From the NCBI RefSeq assembly GCF_040412425.1, contig NC_089741.1, positions 43,408,538 to 43,472,537 of the forward strand: a DNA stretch of 64,000 bases. The letters run 5' to 3'. Position numbers and translations under genes: made by a program. This document shows, piece after piece, positions 21,541 to 32,329 of this stretch (within the stretch, counting starts at the first letter, position 1; each line of letters begins with the position of its first letter). This DNA comes from Macrobrachium rosenbergii. Its lineage: Eukaryota > Arthropoda > Malacostraca > Decapoda > Palaemonidae. The notes beneath the pieces are model-generated. The model saw only the letters and a program-made list of their open reading frames with translations, searched no databases and had not been told where the DNA came from.

Positions 21541-21790
21541 TTGAATTGGAATATAATAATTAGGCCACGCGCTGGGACCTATGAAATCATTCACCGCTGA
21601 AATAACGTTGAAACAATATTTAGGAGAGGTGGAAAGTAAGATGGAAGAACGAGAATATGAGTGGATGTATAGTAAAAGGAATGAACGGGCGTTGCAGCTA
21701 GGGACCGTAGGTATGCTGCAAAAAAAGACTTTAAGTGATGCCTACATTGCACCACGTAAGATACACTTTAGTTACTAGCCCCATACGGGG
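21541..21790 (+). mobile_element. Dispersed repeat copy 3 (diverged)
   Basis: Shorter and more diverged, with internal deletions. It keeps 'gctgggacctatga', 'gcagctagggacc' and the 'catacgggg' end. Confidence 0.75.
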
Positions 21791-22791
21791 GTCAGAAGTA
21801 TTAACCGTAATTAATTATGGTTTGTTGCTTTCATTAATATTACATTAATGATTACAGTAAGTAGCTGAATCTTTAATTCCTTTGGTTCTGGTACAGATTT
21901 TTTTTTCAACGTCGCAAGTTCCTTTGAGCTGAAACGTAATTTGAACTTTAAATTCTTAAAATTGTGCACTAGATAAGGTGCCTTTACCTGGGGTGTTGTA
22001 TGTAATAATTTGGTTTCATGTTCTTGCAAAACAGACGTCTAGCCCCTTGCTATGTTTCCCTTCTACTGTACATAATCGTGTTTAAAAACTCCATCCACTA
22101 TACATCATCACTTTTAGTTTTTGTAAGTAATGGGTCTAGAAGGTGTGCCACTGTTGATTACTGCTCAGTACCTGTGATACTATTGCAAGCAGTGGACTGA
22201 TGATGCCATTCTTTCATGTCAATTAATAAGTATAGTATTTTGCTAAGAATATTGACATGGAAAACTACTAGTCCATTCGTTGTTAGACTATAAATATTTG
22301 TATTTGGAGTGCGAAATCTCAAGTTTGTCCTCCATATATCTGCAAATAATTAACAAGACTCTGTCGTAATTTTGCAGTTAGGTCTATGCATCAATTTTTA
22401 TTAAAATAAGATGGTTATTCTTGGTCAGCACTCGGATCTTAGCTCGTAAGTGGAATAATTAATCTACAATACAGTATAAAGCTCATATTTAGTTGTTGGA
22501 ATAGCGTAGCAATATAATAAGTGTTTAAAATAAATTGTGACTACAGGTTTTCATAAGTATTTGAATGTGTGCTAGCTCTAGTTTCCACTACCAGGAAAAG
22601 CACTGCTATTCATGTCTCTCATGATAAATTTTGTCTCTCGTGGTAAATTTTTATTTTTCATGTTCTGTTTTTTTGCATCATTTTTCCCCCAACTGGTTTT
22701 TTCTTTTCCCTGAACTGCTTACTCAGTGTTATCATAACTGCATTTACCCCCAAGCCATAAGGTGACGAATTTTTCATTATTTATGCAACAG

Positions 22792-25700
22792 GTTGCACTA
22801 GAAACTGAAAGCACTTCGTGTCTTCAGAATTTCTGCAAGAATGTGCATAACCGAGGAGGATGGACTTGTTGACTTTCATCCAGATTTCAACACGAAACTT
22901 CTTGGGGAAAGGATTTTTTCTTGTACAATATTGAAAGGTAAGTTTTTGTGTGTATGTTAACTAATAATGATTTGAAATACTTGCATTTAATAACCAAATC
23001 AACAAACCACCCTTTTTTTTTAAACTGTTTTAATAAACGTACATTTACATTCTTGTGACATGGAAAGAGGGCGGTACCAAATGGCCAGTGGAATGGTCTC
23101 TGGAGAAGTGATTGAAAATTATTCTGCCCAATTCACATGGGTCTACCACTCTCTTAACTTTGCCATTTTAAGAAGGTACAGAGGAAACTGATATGTTGGT
23201 TGATCGGTCAAGAACTTAAGTTTTAAGCATGGTATGACTTGAAAAGATACCCATTTTTACTTTTGGTTTTGACCAGAGATCCACGACACACACACACACA
23301 CACCTGGAACAAAGGGTACACCAAACTGCTATTCTGTATAAGGTGCCAAAACTTAGTAACCTAGGCATCCCTTTTAAGTCGTCTGGAAATCATGTGAACA
23401 GACACTCAAGCATGTAGAGATAACGTCTACGATTTAGATCTGATCGTAGTTCTAGTCTCTTCCTCATCAGTTAGGGAACGATCTACATTACATAGAAAGT
23501 CCAGACATTTTACAAGTTACGATGCAGTAAATCTCGGGAAAATTGAGTTGGCTGTTGGGTACTTCATTACCGAGAAGGAAAGGCTACAGGTCTAGCCAAA
23601 ACATTTCATATGCCATATAAACTGCTTCCAGTTCATTAGCGGTTATCCTGAATGACCCATACCTCACTTAATTACACAAGTAAGGCTACTACAGGGTTTG
23701 TCATGAGGTGTAAATGCTATGCCTGCTGAAGTGTTAGTCTGCATTGGGATTCAGATAAATTTTCATACTGCATCTACTCCACTCCAATTAGAGAAACTGA
23801 CGAAGCAAAAAACTCTGCCATAAATATAGCATTTGCTGAACATTATCCTCCTCAACAACTGCACTTTATGCTGAAACTAATCCCCTTCAAATATACAAAA
23901 TATCATGGGGAGAAGCCACTTGAAATACCTAGTGCAAATTACAGTCCGAACTTGAAACTGAAGTACCTCCCCTAACAGTTAAAGGCTTACAACTAGAACA
24001 CAAGCTCCAGCCAGAGGAAACCAAGGCTTTTTTTCATTAACATCCTAAACATGAATTATCATGTATATACAAGTGGTTCAGTCTTTGAAAACTGACATGG
24101 CAAATGCACCAGTTAATACAAAGTACCTCCAGCTGGCTTGTCTGCTGTTTGTTTTATTTCCTTTTTGAGTCTTAAACTGCTGCCTGTCCTCTTCATTAGT
24201 GTCCGCTTAACTCCTTTTCCTTATGCTCCCATCAACTTATTCTGTAGCGGTTAAGTTCACCAAAGGCTTCATCCATGTAATAAGCACCCTAAGGATACTT
24301 CATGCAAACGAATAACCAGGGTCTATATTCCTCTCATAGATATTATCATTACTACATACAGAGCTCAACTTCAGACAGGCCACACTAGGCTAAACTGCCA
24401 CCTTAACAGGCCAAAATCGTCACTTTACCGCAATGTTGGTGTAACTACCATAGTGTAGAATTTTTGTTGAATTGCCAGTAATTTATATTTTAAGGACTAT
24501 CCTCAAATCTGGTATGAACCCTAAGGGTAAACAGCCTTGAGCATAAAATTACAGTACTGAGGTGTAAAGATGTCAATTTGCCACACATGACAGCATGTAC
24601 GACATTGCCATCCTTTCTAAAAAGGATGGCACCAGACGTGATCATTTTGAGCAAACAGTTTTTGCTCCTTGTGCTGCAGACTGGCTCCAATTAGTCATAA
24701 TCCTCTAAGATTCATTTGAAAATGTTTTAACTTGTAAAGGGCAATTAGTATTTAAATCTTAGTTGAAACTTGCAGCTGGTGACTCAAGAATTTGAACTTG
24801 AGAAGGAAGTGTTTTCATGCTTGGCTACAATTCTCAGTGAGAAATCCAGAATGTAATATAATTATTGCTATATGGTAACCATATGCACTTCACACCAGCA
24901 TGGCTGAAGCACCAATATTTGATCAATGTAGATTAGTTGTTGGGATTTTTTCAACAATTTTTTTTTTCTTGTCAATCAGACAACAATGATTTAAATATAT
25001 GCTCATCCCATCTAAAATTTCTGCTTTTTAGAATGACTGTTGCAGTTACAAACACAATACCAGCAGTAAGATCTAGAATCGAGAATTGGAAAGTGTATTA
25101 TATTGAAGAGCCCTCTAGTACTGGATTCTTTTAACTTACACAGAGTTCAAATTTTTGTGTATTGACATAAATTTGTTAATGAAATTGCTTTTCATATATA
25201 CAGATAGCAGTTTCATGGAGTGATTCCCGTGGCCTCAGTTTGAGATATGCTAGATATTCCTTTGGAAGGGCACTTCATTAAAGCATGTAAGCAGTGGAGT
25301 ATTGCAAAATGAAAGGTGAGTTTGATCATTACCAGTTTCTCAGGTATTTGTCTTTTTATGTATCATTAATTAAAGGGTCAGCTATAGTTTCTTTAAAAAC
25401 TCTCAAGGTTATATGCAATAATAAAACTAAAGAAAAAATTGTGCTAAGTTTTTTTCTAACATTATTTTTGGAGGCTGAAGAAACTGAATGTGACTCAGTT
25501 TCTTACATCAGTTTCTCCACTTATGATTATTACAAGAGATGTTACCAAGTTGAAATTATAATTACTGTCTAATGACCAGTATTTATTACAATGAACTGTA
25601 CTAAAGACTGCCCTAAAATGCTCCACTAATTCTATTCTTGGGTTGGTTCGAAAAACTTTGAATTCAAATTAGTTTATTTGAATTCAGTTAGTTTAAAAGA

Positions 25701-26749
25701 AATTTCTCTCATGAATTACATGAAACTTTTAAAATGTAGTTATGTTCTTGTCTTTTTACTGTATTTTTAACCTTTTGCTCATTCGGTTTCTGCGGTTACA
25801 CATCTGGTAGGGGGAAATATGGCCGAGGTTCAAAAAAAAAAATTTTTTTTTTTCCCACTGCCATGGCAATCTTTTGTGACAACTTCCTTGTATACATAAT
25901 GTTCTCAAATTATGCTATATTAAGAATTCTTTTGTATAAGTTATGTTGGTTTTTAAAACTTGGAATACAAGATTCTTTTTAACTTCTTGAACTTGGACCA
26001 AGTTCTTTTCTCAACCAAAACAAAATTTTGTCATAAGAGGAAGACAAGTTTATATCATTTTGTATTCCCGATTGCAGGTATGGATTGTTTGTGGGATTAC
26101 TTCATGGATGTGGTGCATATACATGCTCGTTTCTGTAAGAACTAATATTTGTAACCTAGTACGCCTGCTTGCATTCTGCTACTCCTGAGGTATAATTTTG
26201 TTTTTTGTTTGGTCATTGGTGTTAGTGTATTTTATATGTGTATTTATTTTCCTTCCTTGAATACTAATGAATATTTTTATCCAAGCAAATTTCAAATTTC
26301 CTAGCTTAATATCTATGAAACTTTTTCATTAACTGTGTTCCGTATGTTCAGTTATTTTTATAATTTTCGTCTTTAAAACTTAAACATGTAAACTTGCATG
26401 GTTTACATGTGGATCTCTTTGTATTACTGTAAAATAGGCATATATAAGCTGAAACCAGTTAATTCTTTGGGTTTAGTTAAACACTAATGGTTAATAGTTG
26501 TTATTGTTTCAAGAACTACTGCGCATATATAACTAAGAAGTGGTTTTTAATAGCGTTTTCAGTGTACTCTGTGTTAATACATTTTTGTACCATACGGTTT
26601 CTCAAAGCTTAACCAAATAAAAACATGTGTCAAAGTGTAACAACATTTTTATTAAAAATTTATTTACATAATTTTGTTAAATTACAGATTTTGAAGACAA
26701 AAACTGGCGCAGAACACTATCACCTGAAAAGAATGAGATGGATTACTAG
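22792..26749 (+). CDS. Candidate small spliced gene, function unknown
   Basis: The exon at 22792-22937 has a clean acceptor and a GTAAGT donor. Its first in-frame ATG (22841) follows an in-frame stop, and it encodes a short hydrophilic N terminus beginning MCITEEDGLVDFHPDF. Two further exons fit the phase: 26078-26134 (57 bp, frame-preserving) and 26688-26749, which ends DFEDKNWRRTLSPEKNEMDY when spliced straight from the first exon, then TAG. Reading through the 57-bp exon instead gives a stop at 26143-26145, before the AATAAA at 26616. Products would be about 50-72 residues. I recognise no family. The support is only splice signals and frame, so it may be a long non-coding RNA or chance. 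Confidence 0.25.
26616..26621 (+). promoter_or_regulatory. Candidate poly(A) signal AATAAA, facing minus-strand signals
   Basis: Plus-strand AATAAA at 26616. Within 45 bp, at 26648-26653 and 26659-26664, the minus strand carries two more. This layout fits two converging transcripts but is only a hexamer-level observation. Confidence 0.3.
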
Positions 26750-26884
26750 AAGTTCTTAAATTTATTACAGAATAGGTAAGCAGTCACTGGCAATGGTTTG
26801 TCAAATACAATTTTGAGAAGAGCCCTGTTTGTATTATCACTACAATTTTATATCACTATCAAAAATTTACAATGCTTTCTCTTC

Positions 26885-27545
26885 AACAGCAGCAGCAGTA
26901 GTGTGGTGTCATAAACAAGAGCAAGAGAGAACATCAGTATTCAGCAGCATCAGTAGTGTGGTGTCATGAGCAAGAGAGAGAGCACCAGCATTCAACAGCA
27001 GCAGTAGTGTGGTACAAGAACATGAGAGAGCACCAGCATTCAACAGCAGCAGTAGCAGTAGTGTGGTGTCATGAGCAAGAGCAAAGAGAGAGCACCAGCA
27101 ATCAACAGCAGCAGTAGCAGTAGTGTGGTGTCATAAACAAGAGCAAGAGAGAGCAAGCATCAGCATTCAACAGCAGCAGTAGTGTGGTGTCATGAGCAAG
27201 AGCAAGAGAGAGCACCAGCATTCAACAGCAGCAGTAGCAGTAGTGTGGTGTCATAAACAAGAGCAAGAGAGAGCATCAGCATTCAACAGCAGCAGCAGTG
27301 TGGTGTCATGAGCAAGAGAGAGCACCAGCATTCAACAGCAGCAGTAGTGTGGTGTCATAAACAACAGCAACAGAGCACCAGCATTTAACAGCAGCAGTAG
27401 TGTGGTGTCATAAACAACAGCAACAGAGCACCAGCATTCAACAGCAGCAGTAGTGTGGTGTCATAAACAACAGCAACAGAGCACCAGCATTCAACAGCCG
27501 CAGTAGTGTGGTGTCTTAAACAAGAGGAAGAGAGCAGTATTAGTA
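26885..27545. repeat. CAG-rich minisatellite (about 55-70 bp units)
   Basis: About ten units combine 'aacagcagcagtagtgtgg', 'tgtcataaacaagagcaag' or 'tgtcatgagcaagag', and 'agagagcaccagcattc'. Unit length varies with internal CAG/TAG and GA runs. No frame stays open through it. Confidence 0.93.
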
Positions 27546-29555
27546 GTGGTGTCATAAACAAGAGAGCAACAGCATTAGCATCAGTAGCAGCCTCATTACT
27601 ACTGCACCAGATTTAACAGCAGCCCTTACAACCATAATAAAATCAGATAAGAGGTTCCTCCAGAACAACATCAATAACTACCAACATGGAGGCAGCAAAA
27701 GCAAGAAAATATGGAGATGCAGCAGTTATAAGAGCCACAACCATATTATTGGCTGCTCCATCAACAACTGAAATGAAAACTAATGTGAACAGCAAGTCTG
27801 CTATAATCAGACAGCTGCAATGGCAAGAGAAACCACTGCAAGAAGCAGCCACATGAACAGCAAGTTTTGGCAACAATGATGGACCCTATTAGCATAAGCT
27901 TCTGAACAGCAATATAAAATGACAAACCAAAACAAACCTTTGTGAACAATCAAGTTTGAACATAGCCACAAAAGCAGCATGTTTGACTGCAGCAGCAAGA
28001 GTCATGTCAACTAGCCTCACTTGCAGCTGGAAGTGCAGTGAGGACATCCATCAGACTTAATGGCAGCTGTCACTGCAGAGTTGACAATAAGATATCAATG
28101 AATACAGTAGCCAAAAAATTAAGTGCGGACAACACCCAGATTCAACAGCAGCCACATTAGCAGCAACAATGACCACCACATGAACAGGTAAAGTAAAGAA
28201 GAGGCTATTACTGGTATACTTTTTCCAGAAATGTTGACAAATTGACAGCAACTATGAGTGTGGTGATAACCTGGTTTGATGGCAGCCAAGGAGGGAAAGA
28301 TCACAAATCTGCAGTCACAAAATTGTGAGAATGGCAGCTACAAATGATGCAATGGCAACCAAGGAACCACTGGGGCAGCAAGGATGAAGTCACTAGTGTA
28401 GTAAATGATGACAGCCACAAAAGCAGCTCAGCCTGCAAACACCAGGATTGACTAAAGCCACAAAAGCAGAAAGAACAGCCAGATTCAACAGCTCCTACAA
28501 AAACAGCAATGACAACAAATTTTACTTCAGAGGCAAAAGCAACACTGATGAAAATCATGACCAGCCATGATGACCACCACATTGGGTGCCTCTGCAAGAG
28601 CAACAACACAACTAGGATATGCTTACCACATTTGGGGATTGCCTCTCAGCAGCCACTAGGATTATGAGCAGCCAGTGAAAAACAGCCACAAGAACAATGA
28701 TGACAATAAACCAGGTTCAACAGCAGCTGAAAGACCAGTAGTATTTACATCTCAGCAAACAGCCACAAGAACAATGATGACAATAAACCAGGTTCAACAG
28801 CAGCTGAAAGACCAGTAGTATTTACATCTCAGCAAGAGGGCAACTGCAAGAGTAGCATGGATGGTAGGCACAAAAACAGCAATTATAACAGCCAGTTCAA
28901 AACAAGAACCACAAGATCATCAAAAAACAAAAACCAGTTTTGAAGGTAACTTACAAGTGCAGCAATAACGAATTCCTTAAGAGCGGCATATACAGTAGCT
29001 GCCTGTGCAGCAAGGGCAACATCCAGAATATACTATAATCACATGTGTAGCAAAGATGACAATTAACAGATTTGCATGAGCCACTACAACATGTGACTGA
29101 CATTAATTCTACTCTTGTAGCTGCTTTCTAACAAATCCAACAATAGTAGGAGCTGTGAGAAGAGAATGGCAGTAGTCACCAGCACCAGTAACAAAGGTAG
29201 TCTTTTAAGCAGCACAAGTCAACAGCTATGATTAATGGGCATCATGAACACTACAAATAACAAGCTACATGGCAGCTGCAAACAATATATATTAAGGATG
29301 ATGGCCACATGAGCAGTAAAAACAGCATTCAAGAGTAGGAAGATAGCAGGAGTCACAAGAATAGTAGTGAATTAAGCCACAAGGGCAAAAACCAGGCTCA
29401 ACAGCATCCATAACAGCACCAATAAATAAGTCAACCAGCTTTTACCCACATGGTCAGATCAGCAAGGATGGGAGCTGCATGAACAATAAACACTCACACT
29501 TAGACATTATGACACAACTGTGCTAAATGTCATTATGCCTTAGGAGTTTGTGCTT
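27546..29555. repeat. Degenerate CAG/CAA-rich satellite-like field
   Basis: The sequence continues the composition of the preceding minisatellite, rich in A and C on the plus strand. Scattered motifs such as 'ttcaacagcagc', 'agccacaagaaca' and 'agccacatgaacagcaa' recur, but the array is decayed and no longer regular. A perfect 77-bp tandem duplication lies at 28681-28834. I see no coding exon. Confidence 0.6.
28681..28834. repeat. Perfect 77-bp tandem duplication
   Basis: Copy 1 at 28681-28757 and copy 2 at 28758-28834 begin 'aacagccacaagaacaatg' and appear identical. This implies recent duplication or an assembly artefact. Confidence 0.93.
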
Positions 29556-30152
29556 TATGGTTTTAATAGTTATAACCATCTCTGTGCAGTTACAGCTACT
29601 AACTGATAACTTCCTGCCTGTGTTGCTTGCTCAGCTGCCAAACCTTGGTGGAGATTGTTGCTGTCCAACCTCTTCACTGCTCTTGTGATATAGCTACAGC
29701 TTAACAGTATCGATGACAAACATAGTAGTGGTGGTGATGTAGTAATTTCATTCCTGTTCGACCACAGAACTGCCTCCAGGCAATGGAGAAATAATCGTCA
29801 GTATTTGTCAACAGCTACTATATCAACAGTGACAATAGCCTGAGCAGGTTATCTGTCACCGCTGATCTAGTAGCTGTAGACAAATAATGTTAATAGTTTC
29901 TCCATTACCTGGAGGCAGTTCTGTGGCAGAAGAGCAATGATATCTACTACACCACCACTACCAGCTTTATCACTGATACTGGTAGGTTGTAGCTATCACA
30001 AGAGCAAATCAACAGGTTGAGCAGCAACCACCACCGAGGTTTGGCAGCAATGATTACCACCACCAAATTTGGCAACAGCCTCACAAGGAGGAATGCCTAT
30101 TACAGCTATCAGTTAGTACTGCAAGTGCACAATGATTATAACTATTAAACCC
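29556..30152. repeat. Long imperfect palindrome, arms about 290 bp
   Basis: The left arm (about 29556-29843) is matched by the reverse complement of the right arm (about 29844-30152). Matched segments, outside to inside, include 'taatagttata', 'actaactgata', 'gctgccaaacct', 'ctcttgtgata', 'agtagtggtggtg', 'cacagaactgcctccagg' and 'cctgagcagg' at the centre. There is almost no spacer. Differences are point changes and small indels. Confidence 0.85.
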
Positions 30153-32141
30153 AGAAACCAAATGTCTTCAGCTATTTTGAAAACGGCAACAAGAAGGGTG
30201 TACCCGAGGGCAGTAGCCACAAGAGCAGATACTGGCTACACCTGCTCCAGTGTAACAATCTTCCACAACAGGAGCAGCCACACACAGATTGGTAATTACC
30301 AATTTAATGTTATGGAAACCTGGAAGCTAATAATGAGGGAGTAGCAATTCAAGAGTTAAGGACCAAAACAGCAGTACTGTATATGCAAGTTACAAAACAG
30401 ATAAGCAGTAGTCAGTCAGTCAACAACATGAACCAAGAAAGAAGCATGTTAATGCTAGTAACAAAGACTGAGTACAGCCACACATACGGCATTGCTACCA
30501 CCATCAACAAAGACAACAGCAACTACCTGCAGTAATGCAAACTTGAAACAGAATGTAAAGCTTCCTTTAGGGAACAATGTCTGTGTCAAGGCCTGCTAGA
30601 CTGTGACACTGTGGCATCAACTGCTTTATATGCAACAAACATTCAGTAAACTTGCCTACAAAAATTCTTAAGGAAATTTTTACCGCAAGCATTATATAGT
30701 ATAAATATATATTCGAAAACATAAAATGTATTTTAACAACCTCAGATATCTTTTGATACAAATGATAATACAAACCTGAAATATCCTTTGTATGGCAAAA
30801 CAAAAACATCAAAACATTTTAAATTTCTTAAAACCTACAGCAAAAAATATTTACCCATATTTTTTTACATGTTCATAGCTGATGATGGGTAGTATAAGTA
30901 AGTAATTCAGTATAAAACTAGCTAATTCCAGTATAAAATTAGCTTTGCGATTAGAGACAAAGTCATAGATGCCTTACGTGTGGCACTGAACCCCATATTA
31001 AATGACCTTATCTCTGTGACAACAATCACCAATGCCAAAAACTTCAGACATTCCACACTAGTTTGTAAATAATACATATATGCTTTATCTCAAGTACCTA
31101 AATTTAATCCTAACAGCTAAACATAACACAGCTGTCAGATCCTGTATGGATTGTCAGATCCTGCATGGATATAAGACAAATTATCTCTGAACCAAACAAG
31201 CAGCTTGCTCCAGCTTACACTGGGCATAAGAAAACATAGCAACCAAGTTGTTTACAAATAGGTGATACCAGACACTACTTTCGTAAATCATGCTTTCCTA
31301 ACCGTTATCATAAAATGCCAGCTCATGAAAGTAAACCACTACTACTTTGCCCAGAACCTATACAATTGTAAGAGGTCAAATTCTGAAGAGTCCCTTTCCC
31401 TGCAAAAGCATGTGTTTCAAAATGACTGACAGCCATCACAGGAAAACTGGAAGTGTTGATAATCTGTTCAGGTTTCCAGAAAAGCACAGAAACTCAAAGA
31501 AAGATTCTTCAACACAACAACAAAACAACATGAATTTCTGTGAGCGTTCAGGTTTCCAGAAAAGCACAGAAACTCAAAGAAAGATTCTTCAACACAACAA
31601 CAAAACAACATTAATTCTGGCTCACAGAGAAGTCCAATACAACAAAACATGAATTTCGAAGACTACACTCCAATCCTAAACAACGTTCAAGTCTGAAACC
31701 AGCAATATTCCCGACCAATAAGAACAAGTAAAAGTTACTGGTGATGACACCTTTCTGGTCTTTAAAAAATTAAAATTTTTTCTCTGCCTTCAATTGACAA
31801 AAGTACATGTAAATTACAGTGGTTTGTATTTCAGTAGGATCAACTGCAAATGAATTTGCAAGCATACAAATCTTAAAGCTTAACTTGGCATGACAGAATT
31901 ATGGGTTGCACAATAAAAATATAACAAGCATTATTATCAGGCCATAACTATACAACAGCACATAAAGAAAAACTTGTTTAGGAAGTTTAGTAGTGTATCT
32001 GAATACTGTACTGTAGTTGATTTGGAAATGAGATAGAGTATTTGAATATGAAATGTACTTGACATCTAATCAAGTTTCAATTAACTTGAAAACATTGTAC
32101 AGAAGTGATATAAAACCTGGTCTTTTTAAAATACAGGAAAA
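30153..32141. other. Intergenic stretch with one tandem duplication
   Basis: AT-rich after 30.5 kb. It contains an 80-bp-period direct duplication at about 31466-31612 ('gttcaggtttccagaaaagc' start) and nothing else I can support. Confidence 0.5.
31466..31612. repeat. Direct duplication, period 80 bp
   Basis: Copies start at 31466 and 31546 with 'gttcaggtttccag' and stay near identical through 'caacaacaaaacaacat'. A further fragment of the end motif follows near 31638. Confidence 0.9.
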
Positions 32142-32147
32142 TTTATT
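32142..32147 (-). promoter_or_regulatory. Poly(A) signal AATAAA of the mL52 gene
   Basis: Minus-strand hexamer 183 bp beyond the mL52 stop codon, the first one in the expected place. Confidence 0.5.
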
Positions 32148-32329
32148 ATTGCTGTGCACTGGAGTGAAATAACTTCCAAATGAAAGGTCAGTATCTGCAC
32201 CAAACTACGCTAAAATTACCTCAATTTATGAAATCCTTCATTATTTTAATTCATTTTCTAAACTAAACAATTAAAATGGTGTATCAGACATTTAATGGTA
32301 CCTACTAAATTATGACGGCAACTGAAAAA

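Larger units (their letters stand above)
16851..22791. other. Intergenic stretch with dispersed repeats
   Basis: AT-rich DNA with three copies of the 300-bp dispersed repeat and a 28-bp-arm hairpin at 20750-20814. I see no exon with family resemblance. A minus-strand open frame at 17168-17377 has no recognisable domain. Confidence 0.5.

Noticed and set aside
28301..28609. 102-codon minus-strand frame, hydrophobic
   Set aside because: It comes from the CAG/CAA-rich field read as CTG/TTG leucine codons.
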